DNA of 64,000 nucleotides from Deferribacterales bacterium Deferri_01 (GCA_001603805.1 LUZY01000009.1:62001-126000), one strand, 5' to 3'. Numbered from the stretch's first letter, positions 1 through 8,954 are shown. Translations and numbers: made by a program. Notes: generated by a model not told the origin, from the sequence alone.

Positions 1-818
1 TAAGCCCAACAGGTGTATGATATTGCAACATAATAGGTGGCGGGGTGTCTGTGCTGAAGACCGATATTTACTCCGAGAACAGTTGTTTTACCGCCGAAGC
101 CCATGGGACCAATCTTAAGCTTGTTGAGATCTTCTATGAGTCCTTCTTCAAGTTTGGCTAGTTCAGGATTTTCGCTTCTTTCGCCCAGTGTGCGGAAAAA
201 CTGTTCTTTTGAAAGGGCATAGCTGGTAACTCTGTCACCGCCGATGCCGACGCCGATTATACCGGGTGCGCAGCCATATCCCTGAGCCTTATGAACAGCA
301 TCAATAATAACTTTGCGTACACCTTTAAGGTCACGTCCTGCTTTGAGAGCAGCATCGGGGAGTCTGTACTGTGTTCCTACGTTTTCGGAACCGCCGCCTT
401 TGAGCATTACTCTTACCCTGACTTCGGGCTTATCCCACTGGTGGAAGTGCATGTAGGGAGCGTTTATTCCGATATTGTTGCCTGTGTTTTTACCTGTGAT
501 GGGGTCAACCGCATTGGGGCGGAGATACTGAAGCTTTGTGGCTTCCATTGCTGCCCATTCAAGAGCTTCACGGTATTTCTTTTCGCTTTCGCCAACAGGG
601 AAATCCACATAACAGATGATAGATCCCGTGTCCTGACAGAGAGGCGTAGACGCTTCTCTTGCGAGTTCGATATTTTCGACTATTGTGCCGAAAACGTTTT
701 TTGCGGATGTTCCCTCGTCCTCATTGTCGTATGCCTGCCTGATCGCCTTTTCCACATCCGGTGCAAGGTCTGTGGAGGCTCTGCGGAGCAGTTCCAACAT
801 AGCATTTTTGAGTTCCAT
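1..818 (-). CDS. Fumarate hydratase class I (alpha part), truncated by the window edge
   Basis: Iron-sulfur fumarase that interconverts fumarate and malate in the TCA cycle. The minus-strand frame starts at ATG 816-818, with a GAGGTGG ribosome site at 821-827, and stays open to the left edge (272 codons seen). Visible family motifs are PLCQDTG, PNAVDPITGKNTGNNIG, KGGGSEN and GCAPGIIGVGIGGDR. The tail is outside the window, so it cannot be said whether the alpha and beta parts are fused or separate genes. It is divergent from fumC, separated by 277 bp that must hold both promoters. Confidence 0.93.
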   Translation of the reverse strand, partial: MELKNAMLELLRRASTDLAPDVEKAIRQAYDNEDEGTSAKNVFGTIVENIELAREASTPLCQDTGSIICYVDFPVGESEKKYREALEWAAMEATKLQYLRPNAVDPITGKNTGNNIGINAPYMHFHQWDKPEVRVRVMLKGGGSENVGTQYRLPDAALKAGRDLKGVRKVIIDAVHKAQGYGCAPGIIGVGIGGDRVTSYALSKEQFFRTLGERSENPELAKLEEGLIEDLNKLKIGPMGFGGKTTVLGVNIGLQHRHPATYYVAISYTCWA

Positions 819-1095
819 AGCCACCTCATTATTCAGCTATTGAAAAAATTAATAGCGTTATTTTGCGCTTATACTCATATGTAACCCAAAAAATGTTATA
901 TTTCAATAACGGCTTTAAACAGGTATTAATTTATATTATACAGATAAAGCTCATAATGCTCACAGGTATTTTTAAAACAACGATTTTTTGATGTTAGAAG
1001 CATCTAAGTATGGTAAAATTATTACAAGGCTGTTAGATTTAATATAATGCAGAATAACTATCAGTAATTTTATAATAAAACACCGGAGGAAAAGA

Positions 1096-2487
1096 ATGAG
1101 CTTCAGGATTGAGAAAGATACCATGGGTGAAATCAGGGTTCCAGACGGGAATTACTGGGCGGCGCAAACTCAGAGAAGTCTGGAAAACTTCCGTATCGGC
1201 ACTGAAAAGATGCCGCCTGAGCTTATTAAAGCCTTTGCAGTTCTTAAGAGGTCACTGGCTGTTGTTAATAACAAGCTGGGCAAGCTTGATAATGATAAAA
1301 CAAAAGGAATTGTGCAGGCATGCGATGAAATACTTGCAGGAAAGCTTGCGGACCAGTTTCCCCTTGCTGTATGGCAGACAGGAAGCGGAACTCAGACCAA
1401 TATGAATCTTAACGAAGTAATAGCCAGCAGGGCAACAGAGATTATGGGCGGGGATTTCCGCACGAAAAGGCTGGTTCATCCCAATGACCATGTGAATATG
1501 TCTCAAAGCTCAAACGATACATTTCCCACGGCTATGCATATTGCTGCTGTCACTGAAGTGGAGGATCTGCTTCTTCCCGCTTTGAAAAGGCTCAGAGACA
1601 CGCTTGCTGCAAAGAGAGATGAATTCGCCGGAATAGTTAAAATCGGGCGTACTCATCTTCAGGATGCAACTCCTCTGACATTGGGGCAGGAGTTCAGCGG
1701 ATATGTGGCAATGCTTGAGACAAACTATACCCAGCTTGAGGGATCACTTGAATATGTCCGGGAGCTTGCCATAGGCGGAACAGCAGTAGGCACAGGGATA
1801 AACGCTCACCCTAAACTCGGCGTTATGGCGGCAGAGGAGATAAGCTCGTTTACAAAAAGACGCTTTGTTTCCGCCGCAAACAAGTTTCAGGCGCTTACAT
1901 CTCATGATGCTCTTGTTTATGCAAGCGGAGCTGCAAAAGCCCTTGCTGCCAACCTGATGAAGATAGCCAATGACGTGCGCTGGCTTTCATCCGGTCCGAG
2001 ATGCGGAATAGGTGAACTCAGGATACCTGAAAATGAGCCCGGCAGTTCCATTATGCCCGGTAAAGTCAACCCTACTCAATCTGAAGCGGTTACTATGGTT
2101 GCGTGCCAGGTGTTCGGTAATGATGCGGCGATAGCTTTTGGTGCGAGTCAGGGGAATTTTGAGCTGAATGTCTTCAAGCCTGTGATAATCTATAACTTTC
2201 TTCAATCTGTACGACTTCTGGCAGACAGCATGGACTCGTTTAATGAACATTGCGCTGTCGGCATAGAAGCGAATAAAGATGTGATCAAAAGCTACCTTAA
2301 AAACTCTCTGATGCTGGTGACTGCGCTTAATCCGTACATCGGGTATGAGAATGCCGCAAAAATAGCTAAAACAGCCTACAAGGAAAACTCTACTCTGAAG
2401 GAGACTGCGGTAAAACTCGGTCTGCTCACTGCGGAGGAGTTCGACAAATACGTGATACCGGAAGAGATGGTTACACCTAAGGAATAA
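1096..2487 (+). CDS. fumC: Fumarate hydratase class II
   Basis: Iron-independent homotetrameric fumarase of the aspartase/fumarase superfamily, 463 residues, the normal length. The signature loop [15 protein letters not shown] is near residue 317, [17 protein letters not shown] near residue 97, and [14 protein letters not shown] near residue 128. The ATG is preceded by GGAGG at about 1085-1089. It is head to head with a class I enzyme for the same reaction; in other bacteria such pairs are used under different oxygen or iron conditions, which is a likely but unproven reason here. A strong hairpin terminator follows directly. Confidence 0.97.
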   Translation: MSFRIEKDTMGEIRVPDGNYWAAQTQRSLENFRIGTEKMPPELIKAFAVLKRSLAVVNNKLGKLDNDKTKGIVQACDEILAGKLADQFPLAVWQTGSGTQTNMNLNEVIASRATEIMGGDFRTKRLVHPNDHVNMSQSSNDTFPTAMHIAAVTEVEDLLLPALKRLRDTLAAKRDEFAGIVKIGRTHLQDATPLTLGQEFSGYVAMLETNYTQLEGSLEYVRELAIGGTAVGTGINAHPKLGVMAAEEISSFTKRRFVSAANKFQALTSHDALVYASGAAKALAANLMKIANDVRWLSSGPRCGIGELRIPENEPGSSIMPGKVNPTQSEAVTMVACQVFGNDAAIAFGASQGNFELNVFKPVIIYNFLQSVRLLADSMDSFNEHCAVGIEANKDVIKSYLKNSLMLVTALNPYIGYENAAKIAKTAYKENSTLKETAVKLGLLTAEEFDKYVIPEEMVTPKE

Positions 2488-2494
2488 ATACGGG

Positions 2495-2522
2495 AAAAGG
2501 GGCTTTAGCGAGCCCCTTTTTT
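2495..2522. terminator. Intrinsic terminator shared by fumC and the convergent receiver gene
   Basis: Perfect 10-bp stem (AAAAGGGGCT at 2495-2504, AGCCCCTTTT at 2511-2520) with a 6-nt loop and T run. The A run on the left arm gives a U tract on the opposite strand, so it can act for both convergent genes. It abuts the stop codon of the minus-strand gene at 2521. Confidence 0.88.
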
Positions 2523-2880
2523 ATTTTGAGCAGTACTCTATCTTTTCAAACAGCATGTCTTTTATGACAGGCTTCACGATTGAATCAGTCACAGAGTGGT
2601 CGCTGTTGTCATATTCATATGCAGATATGACAATAATGGGGACACCCGGTTCAACTTTGCGTATTTCGGATATCATCTCCCATCCGTCCATAACGGGCAT
2701 CTGGAGATCTGTCAGCACCATGTCCGGTCTGTGTTCCAGAAACATGGAGAGACCCTCTTTGCCGTCTTTAGCGGGATAAATCTGACCGACACGTTTCTGC
2801 AGGACACGAGTAACCGCCATTCTGGTGACGGATTCATCCTCAACATAGAGTATGCTCAGATTTGATAAGTCCTTTGCCAT
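2521..2880 (-). CDS. Single-domain response regulator (CheY-like receiver)
   Basis: Phosphoacceptor receiver of 119 residues with no output domain. The acidic pair is D15/E16, the phosphorylated aspartate is D58 (TDLQMPVMDG), the switch serine is S86 and the conserved lysine K103 (VKP). The start ATG has GAGGTG upstream on the minus strand. It sits 90 bp downstream of the S8 peptidase gene in the same direction and may be cotranscribed with it. Its partner is unknown; several soluble PAS kinases without receivers lie elsewhere in the window. It may act by protein contact, like CheY or Spo0F. Confidence 0.92.
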   Translation of the reverse strand: MAKDLSNLSILYVEDESVTRMAVTRVLQKRVGQIYPAKDGKEGLSMFLEHRPDMVLTDLQMPVMDGWEMISEIRKVEPGVPIIVISAYEYDNSDHSVTDSIVKPVIKDMLFEKIEYCSK

Positions 2881-2970
2881 CCATCACCTCTGACGATATA
2901 TTTCACAATTGTAATATGGAAAAGCGATAATATCAACGTTATTGCAACAAATAAAAATGTATTTAAACTA

Positions 2971-5127
2971 TTATATCTCTAAAAAGGCAAAAACGGTATT
3001 GTTCTCTTTTATACTGTCTTTAAAATTTTTAAAGTTGCTGCTGCTTTTGCATATGAAGGATATGACTGCTGCATATGGAACTAAAACAGGTTCTTTGAAA
3101 AAATCCCTCTTTGATGCCGTCAGGCGCAGAAAGAGATTCTCAAATAAACACGCTGTATTTACAGATGCGTGGTAGTCCTTAAGAGGCAGCCACAGGAAGT
3201 CAGACTTTGCTTTTGGATCAGCAGGGGCATATTTCAGATGTTTATCTGTCACCAGCCCCGTCCATTTTCCGTTTTTATAGTAACCAAGAGATGCCTTGAG
3301 ATTAACACATGTATAATATCCCGCATAGGCAATACTCACCGGAGGACGGTAGGAGAGTGTTATGCGGACTGTGCCGTTAAACCTGCCGTTACAGACCATT
3401 TCAGGAGGAACCGGAACTGCTGATGTTTCAATGAATGAACCTTTTTTATATATTCCGGTGTGGATGATTGTTATTGTGTCATCATCTGTTGTCATCATTT
3501 TTTCCGGTGTTTCAGGAAGACCCCAGCCGGTATATATTCCGTCAGCTGCTTCACCTGCTGCTTTATGAATCAAAAGAGCTTTTACTGTGTCCACTGTGGC
3601 TGCTTTGTCCAGAAGTGTATAAAGTTTAGCGGCTGTTCCCGCCACAGAAGGCGAAGCATGGCTTGTTCCGGTGTCTTCTGCTATCTCGTTATATTTTCCT
3701 ATTGAGAAAACTCCCTTAGGGATATTTTTCCCGAATCTGTACTCGTGAGTTCCACCGTAATAAACAAGTTCGGGTTTAACGGATGAAAATGCGCCCCTTC
3801 CTCTTCGGGTGAACAGTGAAGGGGAGTTGAAAGGTGTGAGATTCGTATCAGTGTGGCTCACCGAGCCGACAGTCAGAGCAAAAAGACTTTCAGCAGGTAT
3901 GGTTATTATGTCTTCGGCTCTGGGTTCATCTTTATTCCAGTCTCTCAAAGGAGAATAGTTGCCGGCGGGGAGAATGAAGAGAACATCCTGTTCCCGCTGA
4001 ATGCAGTCAAGAAGATAGGCGAACAGGCTTATGTTCTCTCCTGAGGTGATATTTGTGCCCAGTGAAAGATTCCAGATTTTAATTTTGTCCCTGTATTTAG
4101 GAACAACAGTTCTTAAAATCATAGCAAGGCGGGCAAGGTCGGGCGGTGTGCCGTTTCGTCCGGGCATAACTGTCACATCAAGAAATTCTGTTCCTCCGAA
4201 GCTCTCCCCGCAGGCAAGGGCACGCCCGGTTACAAAAGTTCCGTGAGCAGGATCAATAAGTTCTTTCTCAACAAAAAGTTCTTTCCCTGATTCCCATTTG
4301 CGCAGGAAGGAATTTTCCGCAACTCCTGAATCTATTATTCCCACAGAAGGGTATGTTTCTCCGGCTTTTTTTTCCATCACGCAGTCTGAGAAAAGATCTT
4401 CATGTCGAAGGTAATGCTCTGTTATCTCGATCATCTCAGGTTCAGATATCTCACATATATAACTGTGGTTAAGAATAGTTGTCAGTTTAGGCTTGTAGTC
4501 TGAGAGATACGCTTCAATAAATATAGAATCAGCGATTTGCGGGTGAATTTTCAGAGAATGCGCACCGAGCTTGTTAAGAAAGCCTGCTACTGTTTCGGCT
4601 GTATCAGGAAACGGAAAGCATTTAAAACGGATTGTCTTGCCGGATGATTTGTCGAAAACAGCCTTCTTAACAAAATTATGAGAAATCTCAAGCTTTTCAT
4701 TAGGATAAAACCCGCCGATATTTTCAATGTGAGTAAGAGATGCTTCAAAGGATTTGCTTCTGCTGAAACGCATCACGGAACAGATCCGTTCCAGCTCACT
4801 ATCGTCCGAAACAGGGAACAGAAAGCCTGTGTTTCCGGCTGAACCTATGAGTGATATTTTTGCAGTTTCCAGAAAGCTGTAGCGCAGAGATTTCGCCAGA
4901 GAGTTTTCCCGCAGAACAAATTTTTCAACGACAGGAAGCCCCTTGTTATACTCAAAGTTTCTGTAAAACCCGAACCCTTCCTTGACCATGCGGACAATGG
5001 TTCCTCTGCTTATGGAAGGGTATCCTGATGTGCGGGGTTTTACCGGAACACCGGATACCGGACGTGCTTTTACAAAGTTTTCAGAAAACTCCATGAACAG
5101 TATGGGGTTTTTGAAGTTTTTCCCCAT
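2971..5127 (-). CDS. S8 family (subtilisin-like) serine peptidase with a long N-terminal region
   Basis: A 718-residue protein with a complete subtilase triad: D266 (GIIDSG), H295 (DPAHGTFV), oxyanion N390 (LPAGN) and S489 (GTSHASPSVAGT). There is no signal peptide, so it should act in the cytoplasm. The roughly 250-residue N-terminal region (SLAKSLRYSFLETAKI segment near residue 76) resembles the N-terminal part of S8 peptidases found in the two-gene IetAS anti-phage/plasmid system, but that system needs an AAA ATPase and none is adjacent. Here the upstream partner, 43 bp away, is an XRE-type DNA-binding gene. The C-terminal 150 residues look beta-rich and match nothing I recognise. Defence or regulator cleavage are both possible; catalytic assignment is firm, role is not. 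Confidence 0.85.
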   Translation of the reverse strand: MGKNFKNPILFMEFSENFVKARPVSGVPVKPRTSGYPSISRGTIVRMVKEGFGFYRNFEYNKGLPVVEKFVLRENSLAKSLRYSFLETAKISLIGSAGNTGFLFPVSDDSELERICSVMRFSRSKSFEASLTHIENIGGFYPNEKLEISHNFVKKAVFDKSSGKTIRFKCFPFPDTAETVAGFLNKLGAHSLKIHPQIADSIFIEAYLSDYKPKLTTILNHSYICEISEPEMIEITEHYLRHEDLFSDCVMEKKAGETYPSVGIIDSGVAENSFLRKWESGKELFVEKELIDPAHGTFVTGRALACGESFGGTEFLDVTVMPGRNGTPPDLARLAMILRTVVPKYRDKIKIWNLSLGTNITSGENISLFAYLLDCIQREQDVLFILPAGNYSPLRDWNKDEPRAEDIITIPAESLFALTVGSVSHTDTNLTPFNSPSLFTRRGRGAFSSVKPELVYYGGTHEYRFGKNIPKGVFSIGKYNEIAEDTGTSHASPSVAGTAAKLYTLLDKAATVDTVKALLIHKAAGEAADGIYTGWGLPETPEKMMTTDDDTITIIHTGIYKKGSFIETSAVPVPPEMVCNGRFNGTVRITLSYRPPVSIAYAGYYTCVNLKASLGYYKNGKWTGLVTDKHLKYAPADPKAKSDFLWLPLKDYHASVNTACLFENLFLRLTASKRDFFKEPVLVPYAAVISFICKSSSNFKNFKDSIKENNTVFAFLEI

Positions 5128-5170
5128 TATTTGGACTCCGGCAAAAATGCGGCTTCAAAGCGGCCGGATT

Positions 5171-5551
5171 TTATTCTTTTGAACCCTCAAAAACTTCCAC
5201 CAGAGGCACAATTACTTTCTCAATATTTTTAATATTTGAGTAATTCAGGCGGTTTATCCGTTCCAGAAGCACCTCCCACCCTGCGGGGATGGGTATTCCT
5301 CCTGATGATGAGAGCTGTTGGAGTATTTGCCTGTTGGCATTCAGGTAATGTTCCAGAGGAGCTTTTTCGTAAAAGAATTTAATGTCCAGCCCGAAGTGGT
5401 CAGCAAGTATTTCGAGTTTTGCGGCGTCAATATTACCGGACTTCTCATAATGCGATACGGCCTGCTGGCGTACAGAGAGGATGTCCCCGATGTCAGCCTG
5501 AGATATTTTAAAGTGTTTTCTGAGGGTTTTTAATCTTTCTGCTAAATCCAT
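5171..5551 (-). CDS. XRE-family helix-turn-helix regulator
   Basis: A 126-residue protein with an N-terminal Cro/CI-type HTH (residues 4-58; SQADIGDILSVRQQAVSHYEKSG) and a C-terminal part of about 65 residues without a recognised domain. It is the first gene of a minus-strand set with the S8 peptidase. No Shine-Dalgarno is visible before the ATG, so the message may be leaderless or weakly translated. A perfect palindrome lies 75-97 bp upstream, over the promoter of the divergent gene, and is a good candidate for its binding site. The pairing of an XRE repressor with a peptidase recalls ImmR-ImmA, where a metalloprotease removes the repressor; here the peptidase is S8. Confidence 0.88.
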   Translation of the reverse strand: MDLAERLKTLRKHFKISQADIGDILSVRQQAVSHYEKSGNIDAAKLEILADHFGLDIKFFYEKAPLEHYLNANRQILQQLSSSGGIPIPAGWEVLLERINRLNYSNIKNIEKVIVPLVEVFEGSKE

Positions 5552-5601
5552 AAAAATTAGAATACATGAAACTTGCGTAAAAGAGTAACAAAAAATTTTT
5601 G

Positions 5602-5648
5602 TTGACTGATACGCACAATTTGTGTATTAACAAATGATATTTGTTAAT
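5602..5648 (+). promoter_or_regulatory. Promoter and palindromic operator for the divergent HTH gene
   Basis: TTGACT at 5602-5607, a 17-bp spacer and TATTAA at 5625-5630 form a good sigma-70 promoter. Two dyads overlap it: CACAA-T-TTGTG at 5614-5624 between the boxes, and a perfect 10-bp inverted repeat, ATTAACAAAT (5626-5635) and ATTTGTTAAT (5639-5648) around GAT, covering the -10 box. A protein bound there would block this promoter. Confidence 0.72.
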
Positions 5649-5658
5649 TTGGAGGCGG

Positions 5659-5919
5659 ATGGTGTATAGGGAGCTGGAGTGGGAGGAGAAAAGCATTAGT
5701 AACGAACTGGCAAAAATTCCTCATGGGTTTTTATCTGTATCGCAGGCGGCTGAGGTTCTTCAGGTTAATCCGCTTACGGTTAAAAGATGGATATGGCGTG
5801 TTGAACTGCCTGCATGGAACACACGGACTGACGGCAAAGGGCATTGGAGGATAGCAAAAGAAAGTATTTCTGAATTTGTCCAGAAGCGTAATTCTATGAA
5901 TATCGATTTTTATGACTGA
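5659..5919 (+). CDS. Small excisionase/MerR-type helix-turn-helix protein
   Basis: A protein of about 86 residues with the helix-turn-helix 17 pattern (LSVSQAAEVLQVNPLTVKRWIWRVELPAW, then HWRIAKESISEFV), as in excisionases and small regulators. An upstream TTG at 5641 is inside the palindrome and cannot be the start; ATG 5659 or GTG 5662, just after GGAGG at 5651-5655, is preferred (GTG has the better spacing). It is divergent from the XRE/peptidase genes and probably controlled by the shared operator. Function could be a second regulator of the module or a relic of a mobile element. Confidence 0.78.
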   Translation: MVYRELEWEEKSISNELAKIPHGFLSVSQAAEVLQVNPLTVKRWIWRVELPAWNTRTDGKGHWRIAKESISEFVQKRNSMNIDFYD

Positions 5920-5981
5920 TTTGCCTGCAATGCATCTGCTGTTGAAGTTACAAAAGCATAAGCCAAGCTTTTATTCATGGA

Positions 5982-6027
5982 CCGGAAACAAGGAAACATG
6001 CACTTTGTGTTTCTATTATGTTTCCGG
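5982..6027. repeat. Nested inverted repeat after the small HTH gene
   Basis: CCGGAAACA (5982-5990) pairs perfectly with TGTTTCCGG (6019-6027), and a second, weaker pair (AGGAAACA with TGTGTTTCT) lies inside. The transcript would form one long hairpin about 65 nt after the stop codon at 5919. There is no T run. The rest of 5920-6203 shows no credible gene; overlapping short frames on both strands lack ribosome sites. Confidence 0.5.
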
Positions 6028-6203
6028 CAGCAGCAGGTTAACGAGCGCATATAAAATACTTTTTGGTTTTTGCCGGCATTGGTCTCTTTTTCAGTGTGTC
6101 TGAAAATCATTTATCTATAGGCTTTTACAAGCAAACCAAACATCCTTTAATAATCATGCTTAAGTTTATATGTGCCTTGTGTGAAAATATGTTCTAAAAT
6201 ATT

Positions 6204-6241
6204 TTGACAAAAACCGTTCAAAATTGTATACCGTATACAAT
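6204..6241 (+). promoter_or_regulatory. acnB promoter with palindromic operator
   Basis: TTGACA at 6204-6209, 17 bp, then TATACC at 6227-6232. The -10 box lies inside a perfect 19-bp dyad, ATTGTATACCGTATACAAT (6223-6241). The same core (TGTATAC, one base, GTATACA) lies in front of mdh. GT...AC dyads of this kind are typical of GntR-family operators; that family assignment is inference. Confidence 0.72.
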
Positions 6242-6256
6242 CTTGAGTTATGAACG

Positions 6257-6288
6257 GTTCATGCCCTGAAAGCCCGCAGGTCATGAAC
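6257..6288 (+). promoter_or_regulatory. Hairpin in the acnB 5' leader
   Basis: GTTCATG (6257-6263) pairs with CATGAAC (6282-6288), and after one mismatch CCTG pairs with CAGG around an 8-nt loop. It starts inside TGAACGGTT (6251-6259), which is also a perfect inverted repeat of AACCGTTCA (6212-6220) across the operator. A short open frame (ATG 6250 to stop 6330, 26 codons) passes through the hairpin but has only a weak ribosome site. Possible leader control of aconitase translation. Confidence 0.45.
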
Positions 6289-6355
6289 TGCAATACAAAA
6301 AAAATTAGCGGATCTCCGGATTCCGTATGAATACCTCTATCAAGGAGAAATAATT

Positions 6356-8911
6356 ATGATGCAAGACTACCTCAAACATGTAGAAGAAAGAAAAGCGCAG
6401 GGCATTCCTCCACTTCCTCTTTCACCCGAATTTACCGCTGAAGTGTGTAAAATGCTGGAAAATCCGGCAAAGGATCAGGCAGATTTCCTTAAAGATCTTA
6501 TCGCCAACCGTGTTTCCCCCGGTGTTGACCCCGCATCCGAAGTTAAGGCAGCATGGCTCGCTAAAGTTGCAAAAGGCGAAGTTAAATGTCCTGTTATCAC
6601 AAAGAAGGAAGCTGTATTTTTCCTTGGTACAATGCTTGGCGGTTACAATGTAAAACCTCTGGTGGATCTTCTTGCTGATGCAGAACTCGGCGCTGATGCT
6701 GCTGAAGCTCTGAAACATACAATACTTGTTTACGGCGCTTTTGAGGATGTACTTGCTCTTTCCAAAACAAATGCCAATGCAAAGGCTGTTGTTCAGTCAT
6801 GGGCTGATGCTGAGTGGTTCACATCAAAACCCGAATTTCCCAAATCATTCAAACTGAAAGTCTTCAAGGCTGACGGCGAAACAAATACAGATGACTTTTC
6901 CCCCGCTAAACATGCGTGGAGCCGTCCTGATATTCCTCTCCATGCACTTGCCATGGGTGAAACCTCATGGCCGGAAGGGAATGCAACAATTGACAAATTC
7001 CGTGCTGACGGCTTTGAGGTCGGCTTCGTGGGTGACGTTGTCGGAACAGGTTCTTCCAGAAAATCCGCATGCAACTCAGTTATGTGGAAAATTGGTCAGG
7101 ATATTCCCTTTGTCCCCAATAAAAGAAGAGGAGGAGTTATCCTCGGCGGCGTAATCGCTCCCATCTTCTTTAATACTACTGAAGATTCCGGCGGCCTTCC
7201 CATAGCTTGTGATGTAAACAGCATCAAAACAGGCGATGTTATAGTTGTTGATACAGAAAAAGGCGAAATAAAAGATGAGTCCGGAAAAGTGATATCCACT
7301 TTTGAACTCAAACCTTCCACAATAAAAGATGAATACAGAGCAGGCGGACGTCTGAACCTTATCATCGGACGCCAGCTTACAACCAAAGCACGTAAGGCTC
7401 TGGGGCTTCCTGAAAGCACTGTTTTTACCGCCACTGTAAATCCTGTTCCCAAAAAAGGTCAGGGATTTACTCTTGCACAGAAAATTATCGGCAAGGCATG
7501 CGGTGTTGAAGGTGTTCTTCCCGGAACTGCCTGCGAACCCAAAATGACTACTGTCGGTTCACAGGATACAACCGGTCCTATGACAAGAGACGAAATAAAA
7601 GAACTTGCCTGCCTTGAGTTTCAGGCGGATATGTTCATGCAGTCATTCTGCCACACAGCGGCTTACCCCAAAAAAGCAGATGTGAACATGCACAAGTCTC
7701 TCCCTGATTTTGTAACATCCAGAAAAGGCGTTTCACTCCGCCCCGGCGACGGTGTTATCCACTCATGGCTCAACAGGTTTCTTCTGCCGGATACTCTCGG
7801 TACAGGAGGGGACTCTCATACACGTTTCCCCATAGGGCTTTCACTTCCTGCGGGTTCAGGTCTTGTTGCCTTCGCAGGCGCTCTGGGCTTCATGCCACTT
7901 GATGTACCTGAATCTGTGCTTGTTAAGTTCAAAGGCAAATTTAACCCCGGAATCACCCTTAGAGACGCTGTTAACGCTATTCCCTACTGGGCAATAAAAC
8001 AGGGGCTTCTTACTGTTCCCAAACAGAATAAGAAAAACATTTTCAACGGACGTATCCTTGAAATGGAAGGCTTGCCCGAACTGACAGTTGAACAGGCATT
8101 CGAGCTTACTGATGCAACAGCGGAAAGATCTGCCGCAGGCGGTACTATAAAACTCAGCGAAAAGTCTGTAGCCGAATTCCTGAAGAGCAACATTGCTCTT
8201 ATGAAAAAGATGATAGCTGCAGGTTATCAGCATGCTGAAACTCTGAAAAAACGTATTGAGGATGCTGAAAAATGGCTTGCCAAACCTGTTCTTCTCGAAA
8301 GAGATGAAAATGCTGAATACGCAGCAGTCATAGAGATTGACCTCGCTGAAATCACCGAGCCGATCCTCGCATGCCCCAATGACCCTGATGATGTTAAACT
8401 TCTTAGTGAAGTTGCAGGAAACAAGATTGATGAAATCTTCATCGGCTCCTGCATGACAAATATTGGTCACTTCCGTGCAGCAGGCAAAATATGGGAAGGC
8501 GCAGCTTATCCTAAAACAAAAATATGGCTGACACCTCCCACTCTTATGGATCAGATGCAGCTTATGGAGGAAGGATACTATTCAATATATGCAAGTGTCG
8601 GCGCAAGGACGGAAATTCCCGGATGCTCACTCTGCATGGGTAATCAGGGACGTGTTCAGCCCAAAGCGAATGTACTCTCAACCTCCACAAGGAACTTCCC
8701 CAACCGTATAGGGGACGAATCACAGGTTTACCTTGGTTCTGCGGAGCTTACGGCGGTGACTGCTCTTATGGGTGAGCTTCCCACACCGGAGGAATATTTT
8801 ATGCTTTATAAGAGCAAAATCGAGCCTAAACAAGCTGAGGTATATAAATACCTTGAGTTTGATAAAATGGGCGATTTTGAGCTTTCATACATCGAAAGAG
8901 TGGCATTCTAA
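6356..8911 (+). CDS. acnB: Bifunctional aconitate hydratase 2 / 2-methylisocitrate dehydratase
   Basis: Converts citrate to isocitrate through cis-aconitate, using a [4Fe-4S] cluster. The 851 residues are the usual AcnB length. The AcnB order is seen: N-terminal HEAT-like domain (1-160), swivel domain (165-380, TDDFSPAKHAWSRPDIPLHA and GTGSSRKSACNS), then the catalytic domains with FCHTAAYP, TLGTGGDSHTRFPIG and the cluster cysteines in FIGSCMTN and CSLCMGNQ. The start is ATG 6356 with AAGGAG at 6343-6348; ATG 6359 is also possible. It is monocistronic, with its own operator, leader hairpin and terminator. AcnB proteins in other bacteria also bind mRNA when iron is short. Confidence 0.97.
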   Translation: MMQDYLKHVEERKAQGIPPLPLSPEFTAEVCKMLENPAKDQADFLKDLIANRVSPGVDPASEVKAAWLAKVAKGEVKCPVITKKEAVFFLGTMLGGYNVKPLVDLLADAELGADAAEALKHTILVYGAFEDVLALSKTNANAKAVVQSWADAEWFTSKPEFPKSFKLKVFKADGETNTDDFSPAKHAWSRPDIPLHALAMGETSWPEGNATIDKFRADGFEVGFVGDVVGTGSSRKSACNSVMWKIGQDIPFVPNKRRGGVILGGVIAPIFFNTTEDSGGLPIACDVNSIKTGDVIVVDTEKGEIKDESGKVISTFELKPSTIKDEYRAGGRLNLIIGRQLTTKARKALGLPESTVFTATVNPVPKKGQGFTLAQKIIGKACGVEGVLPGTACEPKMTTVGSQDTTGPMTRDEIKELACLEFQADMFMQSFCHTAAYPKKADVNMHKSLPDFVTSRKGVSLRPGDGVIHSWLNRFLLPDTLGTGGDSHTRFPIGLSLPAGSGLVAFAGALGFMPLDVPESVLVKFKGKFNPGITLRDAVNAIPYWAIKQGLLTVPKQNKKNIFNGRILEMEGLPELTVEQAFELTDATAERSAAGGTIKLSEKSVAEFLKSNIALMKKMIAAGYQHAETLKKRIEDAEKWLAKPVLLERDENAEYAAVIEIDLAEITEPILACPNDPDDVKLLSEVAGNKIDEIFIGSCMTNIGHFRAAGKIWEGAAYPKTKIWLTPPTLMDQMQLMEEGYYSIYASVGARTEIPGCSLCMGNQGRVQPKANVLSTSTRNFPNRIGDESQVYLGSAELTAVTALMGELPTPEEYFMLYKSKIEPKQAEVYKYLEFDKMGDFELSYIERVAF

Positions 8912-8925
8912 GTTAACATTTCCCA

Positions 8926-8954
8926 GGGGGACTTGAAAAAGTCCCCCTTTTTTT
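8926..8954 (+). terminator. acnB terminator
   Basis: Perfect 9-bp stem GGGGGACTT (8926-8934) and AAGTCCCCC (8939-8947) with a 4-nt loop followed by a T run of 7. It lies 14 bp after the acnB stop. Confidence 0.92.

Noticed and set aside
291-884. 197-codon plus-strand frame
   Set aside because: It is antisense to the class I fumarase frame, which has clear family motifs and a ribosome site.
2971-5551. A complete IetAS defence system
   Set aside because: The S8 peptidase is similar in outline, but no AAA ATPase gene is adjacent; the partner here is an XRE regulator.
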